5,984 nucleotides of DNA from Cyanobacteriota bacterium (lineage in GTDB: Bacteria; Cyanobacteriota; Cyanobacteriia; Phormidesmidales; Phormidesmidaceae): contig JAQCHG010000127.1 of assembly GCA_027619675.1 (NCBI GenBank), forward strand, positions 1 through 5,984. Reading direction: 5' to 3'. The notes beneath the pieces are model-generated. The model had not been told where the DNA came from. It searched no databases and was given only the letters and a program-made list of their open reading frames with translations. Of this stretch, positions 1 through 5,701 are shown one piece after another. A program made the position numbers and the translations under genes. How positions within the stretch are numbered: position 1 is the stretch's first letter; every line of letters starts with the position of its first letter.

Positions 1-31
1 GACTCTTTGGCGACGATCGCATCCCCCGTTG

Positions 32-179
32 GTGCCATAAAACGGTTCCAACTTGACCAGGACTGACGCACCAAAACGGTTTCAGCCGATTGCACGATCC
101 CCCGGCTGTCGCCACCCCCCTGATCAAGGGGCAGGGGGACCCTAGCGCTATCGGTAGTGCCAGAAAACGGTTCCAACTT
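32..179. repeat. Three copies of a short motif (core AAAACGGTTYCA) upstream of the dioxygenase gene
   Basis: Two 23-bp copies at 32-54 and 157-179 differ at one base (T38 versus G163). A shorter, degenerate copy shares the core at 73-84. All three are in the same orientation, and core start-to-start distances are 34 and 91 bp. They lie in the non-coding stretch before the dioxygenase gene. The longer copies contain GTT-CC-AAC, a very small inverted repeat. The spacing is irregular and there are only two good copies, so this is not a CRISPR array. It could be a cluster of regulator-binding sites or a fragment of a dispersed chromosomal repeat. The similarity is seen directly; any role is a guess. 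Confidence 0.6.
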
Positions 180-236
180 TTGACGCCGCGCGGTATTGCG
201 CGATCGCCTACCCTGTTCCCTCCATGGCCTGATCCC

Positions 237-1001
237 ATGACCCTGCCTACCCTGTTCCTGTCCCATGGGGCTCCGGACCTGCCCCTCCGCAGTGGGCCGA
301 CCCAGGACTTTCTGCGGGGACTATTGCGGGATTTGCCGCGTCCCCGCGCCATTGTGGCGATTTCTGCCCATTGGCTAACGGTCCACCCCACGGTGGGCAC
401 GGCGGCCCATCCCCGTACCCTCTATGACTTTGGCGGTTTTCCACCCCAGCTATCGACCCTGGTGCATCGGGCACCGGGGGATCCGGCCTTGGCGATGCAG
501 GTGGCGGATTGCCTGACGGCGGCGGGCTTTCCCACCCGCACCGACGATCAGCGCGGCTATGACCACGGGGTCTGGACGCCCCTGATATTGATGGATCCCG
601 AGGGCTCAATTCCCGTCGTTCCCCTCGCCCTACAGCCCCAGGAAACCCCGGACTATCACCTGCGCCTGGGGGCTGCCTTGGCTCCCCTGCGGCGGGATGG
701 GGTGCTGTTGGTGGGGAGTGGGGCGGCGACCCATAACCTCTGGGCCTTTGATGGTGCCCATGGCCCGCCCCCCGATTGGGCGATCGCCTTTGATGACTGG
801 CTGGCGGCGGCGATCGCCCGCAACGATCGCGCTGCTTTGGCCAGCTACCGCACCCATGCCCCCTTTGCGGCGAAAAACCACCCCACCTCGGAACATCTGC
901 TGCCCCTGTTTGTGGCTTTGGGGGCGGGGGGGCAAGGGCGACAACTGCACCAAGGGTTTACCTATGGGGCCTTTAGCATGGCCGCCTATCGCTTTGACTA
1001 G
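237..1001 (+). CDS. ygiD: LigB/DODA-type class III extradiol ring-cleavage dioxygenase
   Basis: This 254-residue protein belongs to the family of plant 4,5-DOPA dioxygenase and E. coli YgiD, which cleave the ring of catechol-type substrates with a non-haem metal and O2. It is probably cytosolic, with no signal peptide or membrane segment. Family histidines are all present: H10 in LSHGAP, H45 in ISAHW, H110 in YDHGVWTPL, H166 in ATHNLW and H220 in SEHLLPL. H10, H45 and H220 are expected metal ligands; H110 and H166 are expected active-site residues. The length is close to the family norm. The frame is open back to 90, but the upstream 49 residues are low-complexity and run through the motif repeats. 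Family similarity begins at MTLPTLFLSHGAP, so ATG 237 was chosen although no clear ribosome site precedes it. The true substrate is unknown. A hydroquinone reductase gene follows after 53 bp. The symbol is given by family homology. Confidence 0.9.
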   Translation: MTLPTLFLSHGAPDLPLRSGPTQDFLRGLLRDLPRPRAIVAISAHWLTVHPTVGTAAHPRTLYDFGGFPPQLSTLVHRAPGDPALAMQVADCLTAAGFPTRTDDQRGYDHGVWTPLILMDPEGSIPVVPLALQPQETPDYHLRLGAALAPLRRDGVLLVGSGAATHNLWAFDGAHGPPPDWAIAFDDWLAAAIARNDRAALASYRTHAPFAAKNHPTSEHLLPLFVALGAGGQGRQLHQGFTYGAFSMAAYRFD

Positions 1002-1008
1002 GACCGTT

Positions 1009-1024
1009 GGGCGGAACACCGCCC
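1009..1024 (+). other. Small perfect hairpin between the dioxygenase and reductase genes
   Basis: GGGCGG at 1009-1014 pairs perfectly with CCGCCC at 1019-1024 around an AACA loop. It begins 8 bases after the dioxygenase stop codon. No T-tract follows (the next bases are CCTACTTA), so it does not meet the usual pattern of an intrinsic terminator. It could be a weak attenuator or a 3'-end stabilising structure, or have no function. Confidence 0.4.
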
Positions 1025-1040
1025 CCTACTTACCACCCAT

Positions 1041-1050
1041 AAAGGAGAAA
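1041..1050 (+). promoter_or_regulatory. Strong ribosome binding site of the hydroquinone reductase gene
   Basis: AAAGGAGAAA has GGAG at 1044-1047, seven bases before ATG 1055. This is near-ideal Shine-Dalgarno spacing. It fixes the reductase start and contrasts with the other genes in the window, none of which has a well-placed site. Confidence 0.85.
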
Positions 1051-1054
1051 AAAC

Positions 1055-2056
1055 ATGGCCCTAGGACGACTGATTGACGGCGAATGGGCCTCAACCTGGA
1101 CAGAGCGGGATGAATCGGGCCAGTTTAAACGGATGCCAACGGTGTTTCACCAGTGGGTCACGGCGGATGGTGCCAGTGGGTTTAAGGCTGAGCCGGGACG
1201 ATATCACCTCTATGTGTCCTTGGGGTGTCCCTGGGCGCATCGCACGGTGCTGCTGCGATCGCTGAAGGGGTTGGAAGGGGCGATCGGCCTGTCTATTGTG
1301 GATCCGGTGATCAGCGATCAGGGTTGGCGATTTTCAGACCGCTGGGGTAGCCTGCCTGACCCCCTCTACGGGATGGCCTATCTCTGGCAACTGTATGTCA
1401 AGGCCCAGCCCCACTATTCTGGGCGGGTGACGGTACCCGTGCTGTGGGATAAGCACACCGAAACCATCGTGAATAATGAGTCGCGTCAGATTATCCAGAT
1501 GTTCAACTCGGCCTTTGACGCATGGGCCACCCAGCCCGATTGTGACTTTTATCCCACAAGCCTACGGCCCCAAATCGATGCTGTGATCGACGCCATCTAC
1601 CAGCCCATCAACAATGGCGTTTACCGCAGCGGGTTTGCCGCCTCCCAAACCGCCTATAGCGCAGCGGTGGCGGAATTGTTTGCCGCCCTTGACCATTGGG
1701 AAGGGGTGCTGGGGCAGCAGCGGTATTTGCTGGGCGATCGCCTCACCCTGGCGGACTGGTGCCTATTCACCACCCTATTTCGCTTTGATCTGGCCTATTA
1801 CGGCCTGTTTAAAACCAACCTGCGGCGGTTGGTGGACTATCCCAACCTGTGGGCCTACTGCCGTGATCTGTACCAAACTCCCGGTGTTCAGTCCTGGTGC
1901 AGCGAGGTGCATGTCAAGCAGCTTTACTATGCAGGGCTGCCAGAACTCAACCCCAGCGGCATCGTCCCCGTGGGGCCTGCCCTAGACTATGGCGCACCCC
2001 ACCACCGCGATCGCGGAGACCTGAGGGTGGGCGATCGCCTCGCGGTGGGCGCATAG
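1055..2056 (+). CDS. yqjG: Glutathionyl-hydroquinone reductase (Xi-class glutathione transferase, YqjG/PcpF/ECM4 family)
   Basis: This 333-residue cytosolic enzyme reduces glutathionyl-hydroquinones to free hydroquinone using a second glutathione, recycling quinones that have reacted with glutathione. The thioredoxin-like N-terminal half carries the family CPWAHR motif at 58-63, with C58 as catalytic cysteine. VPVLWD (127-132) and VNNESRQII (139-147) form the expected glutathione-binding part. The helical C-terminal half has NNGVYRSGFA (187-196, with Y190), LTLADW (230-235), a tyrosine pair at 291-292 and the family ending NPSGIVPVGP (299-308). The start is set by the strong ribosome site at 1044-1047. 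The last ~20 residues lie beyond the usual end and are encoded over two HIP1 octamers (2007-2014, 2031-2038). It follows the dioxygenase gene by 53 bp on the same strand and could be co-transcribed. Family assignment is secure; the natural quinone substrate is not known. Confidence 0.95.
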   Translation: MALGRLIDGEWASTWTERDESGQFKRMPTVFHQWVTADGASGFKAEPGRYHLYVSLGCPWAHRTVLLRSLKGLEGAIGLSIVDPVISDQGWRFSDRWGSLPDPLYGMAYLWQLYVKAQPHYSGRVTVPVLWDKHTETIVNNESRQIIQMFNSAFDAWATQPDCDFYPTSLRPQIDAVIDAIYQPINNGVYRSGFAASQTAYSAAVAELFAALDHWEGVLGQQRYLLGDRLTLADWCLFTTLFRFDLAYYGLFKTNLRRLVDYPNLWAYCRDLYQTPGVQSWCSEVHVKQLYYAGLPELNPSGIVPVGPALDYGAPHHRDRGDLRVGDRLAVGA

Positions 2057-2072
2057 GGCGTTGATTGGCCCG

Positions 2073-2690
2073 TTACTGATCCTTGCGGATGACAAAATCC
2101 TCGGGCTTGACGACGCGGGCAATCATCAACTCAAACGTATAGTGGTATGTCCAGCTTTTGTACTTGCGGCTCCCTTTCATGGCCAGGGCAGAGGCTCCGA
2201 GGGCCGTCACCACCCCCAGCCAAGTGATGAGAGAGCGGGGATGGCCGATCGCATACACCAATAGCATCGCAGCAAAGAAAAATAGGGCCAAACTGACGCC
2301 GCTGAGCATCAGTTTAGTGGCCCGGAGTTTATCAATGGCCAAGGAAAATTCCCGGTCCTTAAAGGCCGTATTGGCCTGGAGAACGGGCCACTGGGTGGGC
2401 TTCATGTTGAGGGTCAAATCGGGATAGGTGCGCTGGAGCTTCTCCAGAATTTTGTCCAACTGCTGAGCCCGAAAGACCCGACTCCAGGGATTCCAGGTGA
2501 CCAACGACATCAGCAGGCCGATCAGGTAGGCCACCACCACCAGGATGGCCAACAGCGGAGCGTCGAGCTTGAAGGGCACCAGGGCCGGGGCAATGGGCCA
2601 GAGTTTTAGGGCGGTGAGCACTGCCGCCAGATAGATACCCCCCGGCAGGGTATAGGAGAAAAAGTCAAAGACGCCAAATCGTTCCAGCAT
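2073..2690 (-). CDS. Unknown inner-membrane protein with four predicted helices
   Basis: I do not recognise this 205-residue protein. Reading by eye, membrane segments fall at about 18-38, 44-66, 127-149 and 153-171. Between helices 2 and 3 is a soluble stretch of about 60 residues (67-126), rich in charged and polar residues and probably helical. The tail after helix 4 is basic then mixed (KGSRKYKSW, ending FVIRKDQ). The N-terminus has a compact motif, FDFFSYTLPGG (8-18), of the kind that opens several uncharacterised bacterial membrane proteins. The frame is open to an ATG at 2837, but the extra 49 residues are Pro/Ala-rich and overlap an inverted repeat, so ATG 2690 (MLERFGVFDFF) is preferred. 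No clear ribosome site is seen for either start. The gene converges on the reductase (16 bp between stops) and diverges from tex. It is very probably a real gene; function is unknown. Confidence 0.8.
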   Translation of the reverse strand: MLERFGVFDFFSYTLPGGIYLAAVLTALKLWPIAPALVPFKLDAPLLAILVVVAYLIGLLMSLVTWNPWSRVFRAQQLDKILEKLQRTYPDLTLNMKPTQWPVLQANTAFKDREFSLAIDKLRATKLMLSGVSLALFFFAAMLLVYAIGHPRSLITWLGVVTALGASALAMKGSRKYKSWTYHYTFELMIARVVKPEDFVIRKDQ

Positions 2691-2730
2691 AGGGCCATCA
2701 AGGGGGAGAGGTGGGCAAGGTGAGGGCGCT

Positions 2731-2752
2731 TCAGCCCTGGGGGCGGGGCTGA
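2731..2752. repeat. Inverted repeat upstream of the membrane protein gene
   Basis: TCAGCCC at 2731-2737 pairs exactly with GGGCTGA at 2746-2752 around an 8-base GC-rich loop. It lies about 40 bases upstream of the preferred start of the minus-strand membrane protein, so it would fall in its leader or promoter region. There is no T-tract on either strand. A regulatory hairpin or operator is possible but unproven. Confidence 0.4.
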
Positions 2753-2856
2753 CAGGGGTTTGGCTGGCATGGATGATAGCCCCTAGACTAATATCAAATC
2801 CGGCTAATCGCCCTCCAGACTGCACCGGGCGCAGCATCCCGTGTTCCCCGACTCCC

Positions 2857-2885
2857 TGGATTTGACAGATCCTTGGATGTGACAG
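2857..2885 (+). repeat. Direct repeat TGGATKTGACAG in the membrane protein/tex spacer
   Basis: TGGATTTGACAG (2857-2868) is repeated as TGGATGTGACAG (2874-2885) with 11 of 12 bases equal and a 17-bp period. The first copy contains a perfect -35 hexamer TTGACA (2862-2867), but no reasonable -10 box lies about 17 bases downstream, where the sequence is G-rich. It may be a pair of regulator sites for tex or chance. Confidence 0.35.
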
Positions 2886-2919
2886 GGGGGTGGTTAACCG
2901 AATTTCCTTCCTATCTCAT

Positions 2920-2937
2920 CCATGGCCTGGGCCATGG
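2920..2937. promoter_or_regulatory. 18-bp palindrome in front of tex, possible operator or leader hairpin
   Basis: CCATGGCC (2920-2927) and GGCCATGG (2930-2937) are perfect 8-bp arms around a TG centre. The palindrome ends 28 bases before the chosen tex start. A symmetric site this long and tight suits a dimeric DNA-binding protein or, if transcribed, a short hairpin (only two loop bases, so the inner pair would open). Another small palindrome, GGTTAACC, lies at 2892-2899. The symmetry is certain; the role is inferred. Confidence 0.45.
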
Positions 2938-2965
2938 CTCTGGAGGCGATCTGACCGTCACGTTT

Positions 2966-5218
2966 ATGGCTGATTTGACTGCAACCCTGGCTGATGAACT
3001 GAACCTGTCCCGCCGTGCGGTGGCGGCAGCGCTGGAACTGTTGGCGGCAGGGGCGACGGTGCCCTTCATTGCCCGTTACCGCAAGGAGCGCACCGAGGCC
3101 ATGGATGAGGTGCAGTTGCGCACCCTGCAAGAGCGCCATCAGTATCTGACGGAACTGGGCGACCGCAAGGCCACCATCCTCAAATCCATTGCCGACCAGG
3201 GCAAGCTCACGGACGAACTGCGGGCCAAAATCAACGCCTGCACCCAAAAGACCGACCTCGAAGACCTCTATCTGCCCTACCGCCCCAAGCGCCGCACCCG
3301 CGCCACCCTGGCCAAGGAGAAGGGGTTAGAACCCTTGGCGGCGGCGATCGCGGCGGCGAACCAGCCCCAGGCGGTCGCCTTCAACCTGACCCAAGCTGCC
3401 CAGGGCTATGTGACGGACGAGGTGCCCGATGTCGAAACGGCCCTCCAAGGGGCGGCGGACATTTTGGCGGAGGCGGTGGCGGAACGGGCGGATCTGCGGG
3501 CCTGGGTGCGGGGCTATCTGCTGGAGTCCGGCAGTTTTCGATCCCGCATTGACGACAGCATCCCGGCGGGCAGCACCCAGTATGAGCTGTACCGCACCTA
3601 CGAAACCCCCGTCAGCAAAATCGCCCCCCACAATCTGCTGGCCCTGCTGCGGGGCCAACGGGAGGAGATCCTCAGCCTGGATCTAGGGTTCGATACCGAG
3701 GCGGTGCTGCATTACCTAGAATCCCAAGTCATCCGCACCCGCCAGGGGGATCTGCGGCGGTTTTACCAAACCCTGATCCAAGATGGCTTTAACCGCCTGA
3801 TGAAGACCTCCTTGGTGAATGGTGTCATCGCGGAGAAAAAAGCCTGGGCCGATGGGGAATCCATCCAAACCTTTGAATCTAACCTGCGGGATCTGCTGCT
3901 GGCCCCCCCGGCGGGGATGAAGGTGACCTTAGCTCTGGATCCGGGTTTTCGCACCGGATGCAAGGTGGCGGTGGTGGATGCCACGGGGCAGTTTCTCCAC
4001 TACGAGGCGATCTTTCCCCACCAGGGGGCGGGCCAGCGGGAAAAGGCGGCGAAAACCCTGGCGCACCTCATCCAAACCCACGGGGTGGAGCTGATCGCCA
4101 TTGGCAACGGCACCGCTGGGCGGGAGACGGATGCCTTTGTGGCGGAGGTGCTGAAGACGGTGCCCCAGCCGCCGATTAAGGTGATGGTGAATGAGGCGGG
4201 GGCGTCGGTGTATTCCGCCAGTGAGGTGGCGATCGCGGAATTTCCCGACCTGGATGTGACGGTGCGGGGGGCGATCAGCATTGGCCGTCGCCTGCAAGAC
4301 CCCCTGGCGGAACTGGTGAAAATCGACCCCAAGTCCATTGGCGTGGGCCAGTATCAGCACGATGTGGATCAAAAGCGGCTGAAGCAAAAGCTGGCGGAAA
4401 CGGTGGAAAGCTGCGTCAACTATGTGGGGGTGGACCTCAACACTGCGTCGGCGGCGCTGCTCACCTATGTGTCGGGGATCAGCGGGGCGATCGCCAACAA
4501 CATCGTCGCCTACCGCAATCAGCATGGGGCCTTTCGCGATCGCAAGGTCCTGCTAAAGGTGCCCAAACTCGGCCCCAAGGCGTTTGAACAGGCGGCGGGG
4601 TTCTTGCGCATTCGCGATGGCGACAATCCCCTGGACAACACCGCCGTCCACCCCGAGAGCTACGGCATTGTGGAGCGCATGTTGCAGGATTTGGGCGCTG
4701 ATCCCCAGGCGCTGAGGTCGGGGCTGGGGCAGCGGGTGGACATTCGCCGCTATGTCACCGACACGGTGGGGGAGCCCACCCTGCGGGACATTCTGCAAGA
4801 GCTAGAGAAACCGGGCCGCGACCCCCGCGCCCAGTTTGTCACGGCCCAGTTCCGCGACGACATTCAAACCCTGGCGGACCTGAAACCGGGGCTGATGCTG
4901 GAGGGGGTGGTGACCAATGTGGCCAATTTTGGCGCGTTTGTAGACATCGGCGTCCACCAGGATGGACTGGTGCATATCTCCCAACTGGCGGATCGGTTCG
5001 TCAAGGACCCGAAGGACATCGTCAAGGTGGGTCAGGTGGTGCAGGTGCGGGTGCTGGAGGTGGATGAGAAGCTGAAGCGCATTGGGCTGTCGATGCGATC
5101 GGGGGAAGGGAATGCCCCGCCTCGCGCACCTCGCCCCAGTCAGGGCAAGGGCAAGGCCAGCAAGCCCGCCCCCAGTGCCAGCCTCCAGGATCTACAGGCC
5201 AAATTCAACCGCCGCTAG
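2966..5218 (+). CDS. tex: Tex family RNA-binding transcription accessory protein (S1 domain)
   Basis: This 750-residue protein is a full-length Tex homologue (E. coli YhgF is about 770). Tex is a conserved cytosolic nucleic-acid-binding protein linked to transcription and RNA metabolism; its exact role is still poorly defined. Domains in order: Tex N-terminal helical region (about 1-190) with GATVPFIARYRKE (29-41) and DLYLPYRPKRRTR (100-112); YqgF/RNase H-like domain (about 318-445) with LALDPGFRTGCK (322-333), IGNGTAGRET (379-388) and VNEAGASVYSASE (408-420); helix-hairpin-helix region (about 480-550); S1 RNA-binding domain (about 640-712) with GVVTNVANFGAFVDIG; then a basic Pro/Ala/Lys tail ending DLQAKFNRR. 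ATG 2966 is chosen because MADLTATLADELNLS aligns with the usual family start. The frame is open to 2873, but those 31 residues cross the 18-bp palindrome. GGAGG at 2942-2946 is too far (19 bases) for a normal ribosome site. No damage to the reading frame is visible. Confidence 0.97.
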   Translation: MADLTATLADELNLSRRAVAAALELLAAGATVPFIARYRKERTEAMDEVQLRTLQERHQYLTELGDRKATILKSIADQGKLTDELRAKINACTQKTDLEDLYLPYRPKRRTRATLAKEKGLEPLAAAIAAANQPQAVAFNLTQAAQGYVTDEVPDVETALQGAADILAEAVAERADLRAWVRGYLLESGSFRSRIDDSIPAGSTQYELYRTYETPVSKIAPHNLLALLRGQREEILSLDLGFDTEAVLHYLESQVIRTRQGDLRRFYQTLIQDGFNRLMKTSLVNGVIAEKKAWADGESIQTFESNLRDLLLAPPAGMKVTLALDPGFRTGCKVAVVDATGQFLHYEAIFPHQGAGQREKAAKTLAHLIQTHGVELIAIGNGTAGRETDAFVAEVLKTVPQPPIKVMVNEAGASVYSASEVAIAEFPDLDVTVRGAISIGRRLQDPLAELVKIDPKSIGVGQYQHDVDQKRLKQKLAETVESCVNYVGVDLNTASAALLTYVSGISGAIANNIVAYRNQHGAFRDRKVLLKVPKLGPKAFEQAAGFLRIRDGDNPLDNTAVHPESYGIVERMLQDLGADPQALRSGLGQRVDIRRYVTDTVGEPTLRDILQELEKPGRDPRAQFVTAQFRDDIQTLADLKPGLMLEGVVTNVANFGAFVDIGVHQDGLVHISQLADRFVKDPKDIVKVGQVVQVRVLEVDEKLKRIGLSMRSGEGNAPPRAPRPSQGKGKASKPAPSASLQDLQAKFNRR

Positions 5219-5242
5219 TACCGCTCGGCGTAAATTTGCGAA

Positions 5243-5266
5243 CCGCTTCCTGGGGCGGGGGAGCGG
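5243..5266. repeat. Hairpin downstream of tex, weak bidirectional terminator candidate
   Basis: CCGCTTCC (5243-5250) pairs with GGGAGCGG (5259-5266) with one G-U pair and an 8-base loop. It starts 25 bases after the tex stop and lies just beyond the 3' end of the candidate minus-strand small gene at 5280. On the plus strand it is followed by purines, not T. On the minus strand the following sequence is only mildly AT-rich. Its position between two convergent 3' ends supports a role in ending transcripts more than its sequence does. Confidence 0.35.
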
Positions 5267-5279
5267 AGGGGCAAGGGAG

Positions 5280-5507
5280 CTAGGGGGACTGCTGCGTTTG
5301 ACAGACCGGGGGCGTTGAAGGTGATGACAACGGTGCGGTGGAATGCAGAACAATTCCTCCAGCTAGTAGCGGCAAGATCCAAAGCATCCGATGTTGAATG
5401 GTGTGGCCAAATTCCCGCAGGATGGCCGCTGAAAACGAGACCGTGATGGTTACCTCAAGGCCAGGGGGTGCTTGGTTTTGTTGGGTGCGTTTGTTCGACC
5501 AAAACAT
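5280..5507 (-). CDS. Possible small single-helix membrane protein, unknown function
   Basis: This is a 75-residue reading frame that I do not recognise. It reads like a real protein: a polar N-terminus rich in Gln and Asn (MFWSNKRTQQNQ), a regular stretch GLEVTITVSFSAAILREFGHTIQ (15-37) suggestive of strand then amphipathic helix, one probable membrane segment around 41-56 (LLAGGIVL) and a Pro/Ser-rich tail. Codon choice resembles the larger genes here. Against it: no clear ribosome site precedes the ATG, and the length is short enough for chance. A plus-strand frame over much of the same bases (5398-5628) looks less protein-like. The gene would converge on tex and diverge from the Uma2 gene. 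Confidence 0.45.
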   Translation of the reverse strand: MFWSNKRTQQNQAPPGLEVTITVSFSAAILREFGHTIQHRMLWILPLLAGGIVLHSTAPLSSPSTPPVCQTQQSP

Positions 5508-5701
5508 AGAAAAATTTTCAACTCGTTACCTTAACCTAGGGTCGCCTACACCTCAGATCGGCAGCGGCAACAACTATGGGGAAATAGTGGGAAAGAGATC
5601 TAATGCCCCTCTAGGGCTCATCAAATAACCTCTTATAAATACTGTGACTTGAATACTGTGACTCGTCGCCATAATAGGAGCATCCAGCCTAGGGTTTTGC
5701 C
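5508..5701. other. AT-richer spacer between the candidate small gene and the Uma2 gene
   Basis: Local composition is clearly less GC-rich than the flanking genes, as expected of a regulatory spacer. It holds the 14-bp tandem repeat at 5638-5665, a TATAAA at 5634-5639 and a CATAAT at 5670-5675 that could be a -10 box, with TTGAAT at 5649-5654 as a poor -35 (15-bp spacing). No convincing terminator or RNA gene is seen. Confidence 0.4.
5638..5665. repeat. Two-copy 14-bp tandem repeat upstream of the Uma2 gene
   Basis: AATACTGTGACTTG (5638-5651) is followed directly by AATACTGTGACTCG (5652-5665), with 13 of 14 bases identical. It sits 36 bases before the Uma2 start, beside possible promoter elements. 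It may be a paired regulator site or a slippage duplication. Confidence 0.75.

Noticed and set aside
32..179. Possible degenerate CRISPR array
   Set aside because: Spacing is irregular (34 and 91 bp), only two copies are near-identical, and no cas gene is nearby in the window.
90..236. N-terminal extension of the dioxygenase to ATG 90
   Set aside because: The extra 49 residues are Pro/Arg-rich, run through the repeated motif and have no match to the family, which begins at about MTLPTLFLSHGAP.
237..2056. Complete aromatic degradation operon
   Set aside because: Only two genes with possibly related chemistry are present; no hydrolase, aldolase, transporter or regulator accompanies them in the window.
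2691..2837. N-terminal extension of the membrane protein to ATG 2837
   Set aside because: The added 49 residues are low-complexity, rich in Pro and Ala, and overlie an inverted repeat; MLERFGVFDFF at 2690 is a more natural start.
2862..2867. TTGACA as a full tex promoter
   Set aside because: No -10-like hexamer lies 15-19 bases downstream; that stretch is G-rich.
2873..2965. N-terminal extension of Tex to ATG 2873
   Set aside because: The 31 extra residues do not resemble Tex and are encoded across the 18-bp palindrome; family similarity begins at 2966.
3929..4525. Long minus-strand open frame (198 codons) opposite tex
   Set aside because: It is antisense to the conserved core of Tex, with a His/Arg-rich composition typical of reverse-strand frames in GC-rich DNA.
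5398..5628. Plus-strand open frame of 76 codons
   Set aside because: Its composition is unlike a folded protein, it lacks a ribosome site and overlaps the better minus-strand candidate.
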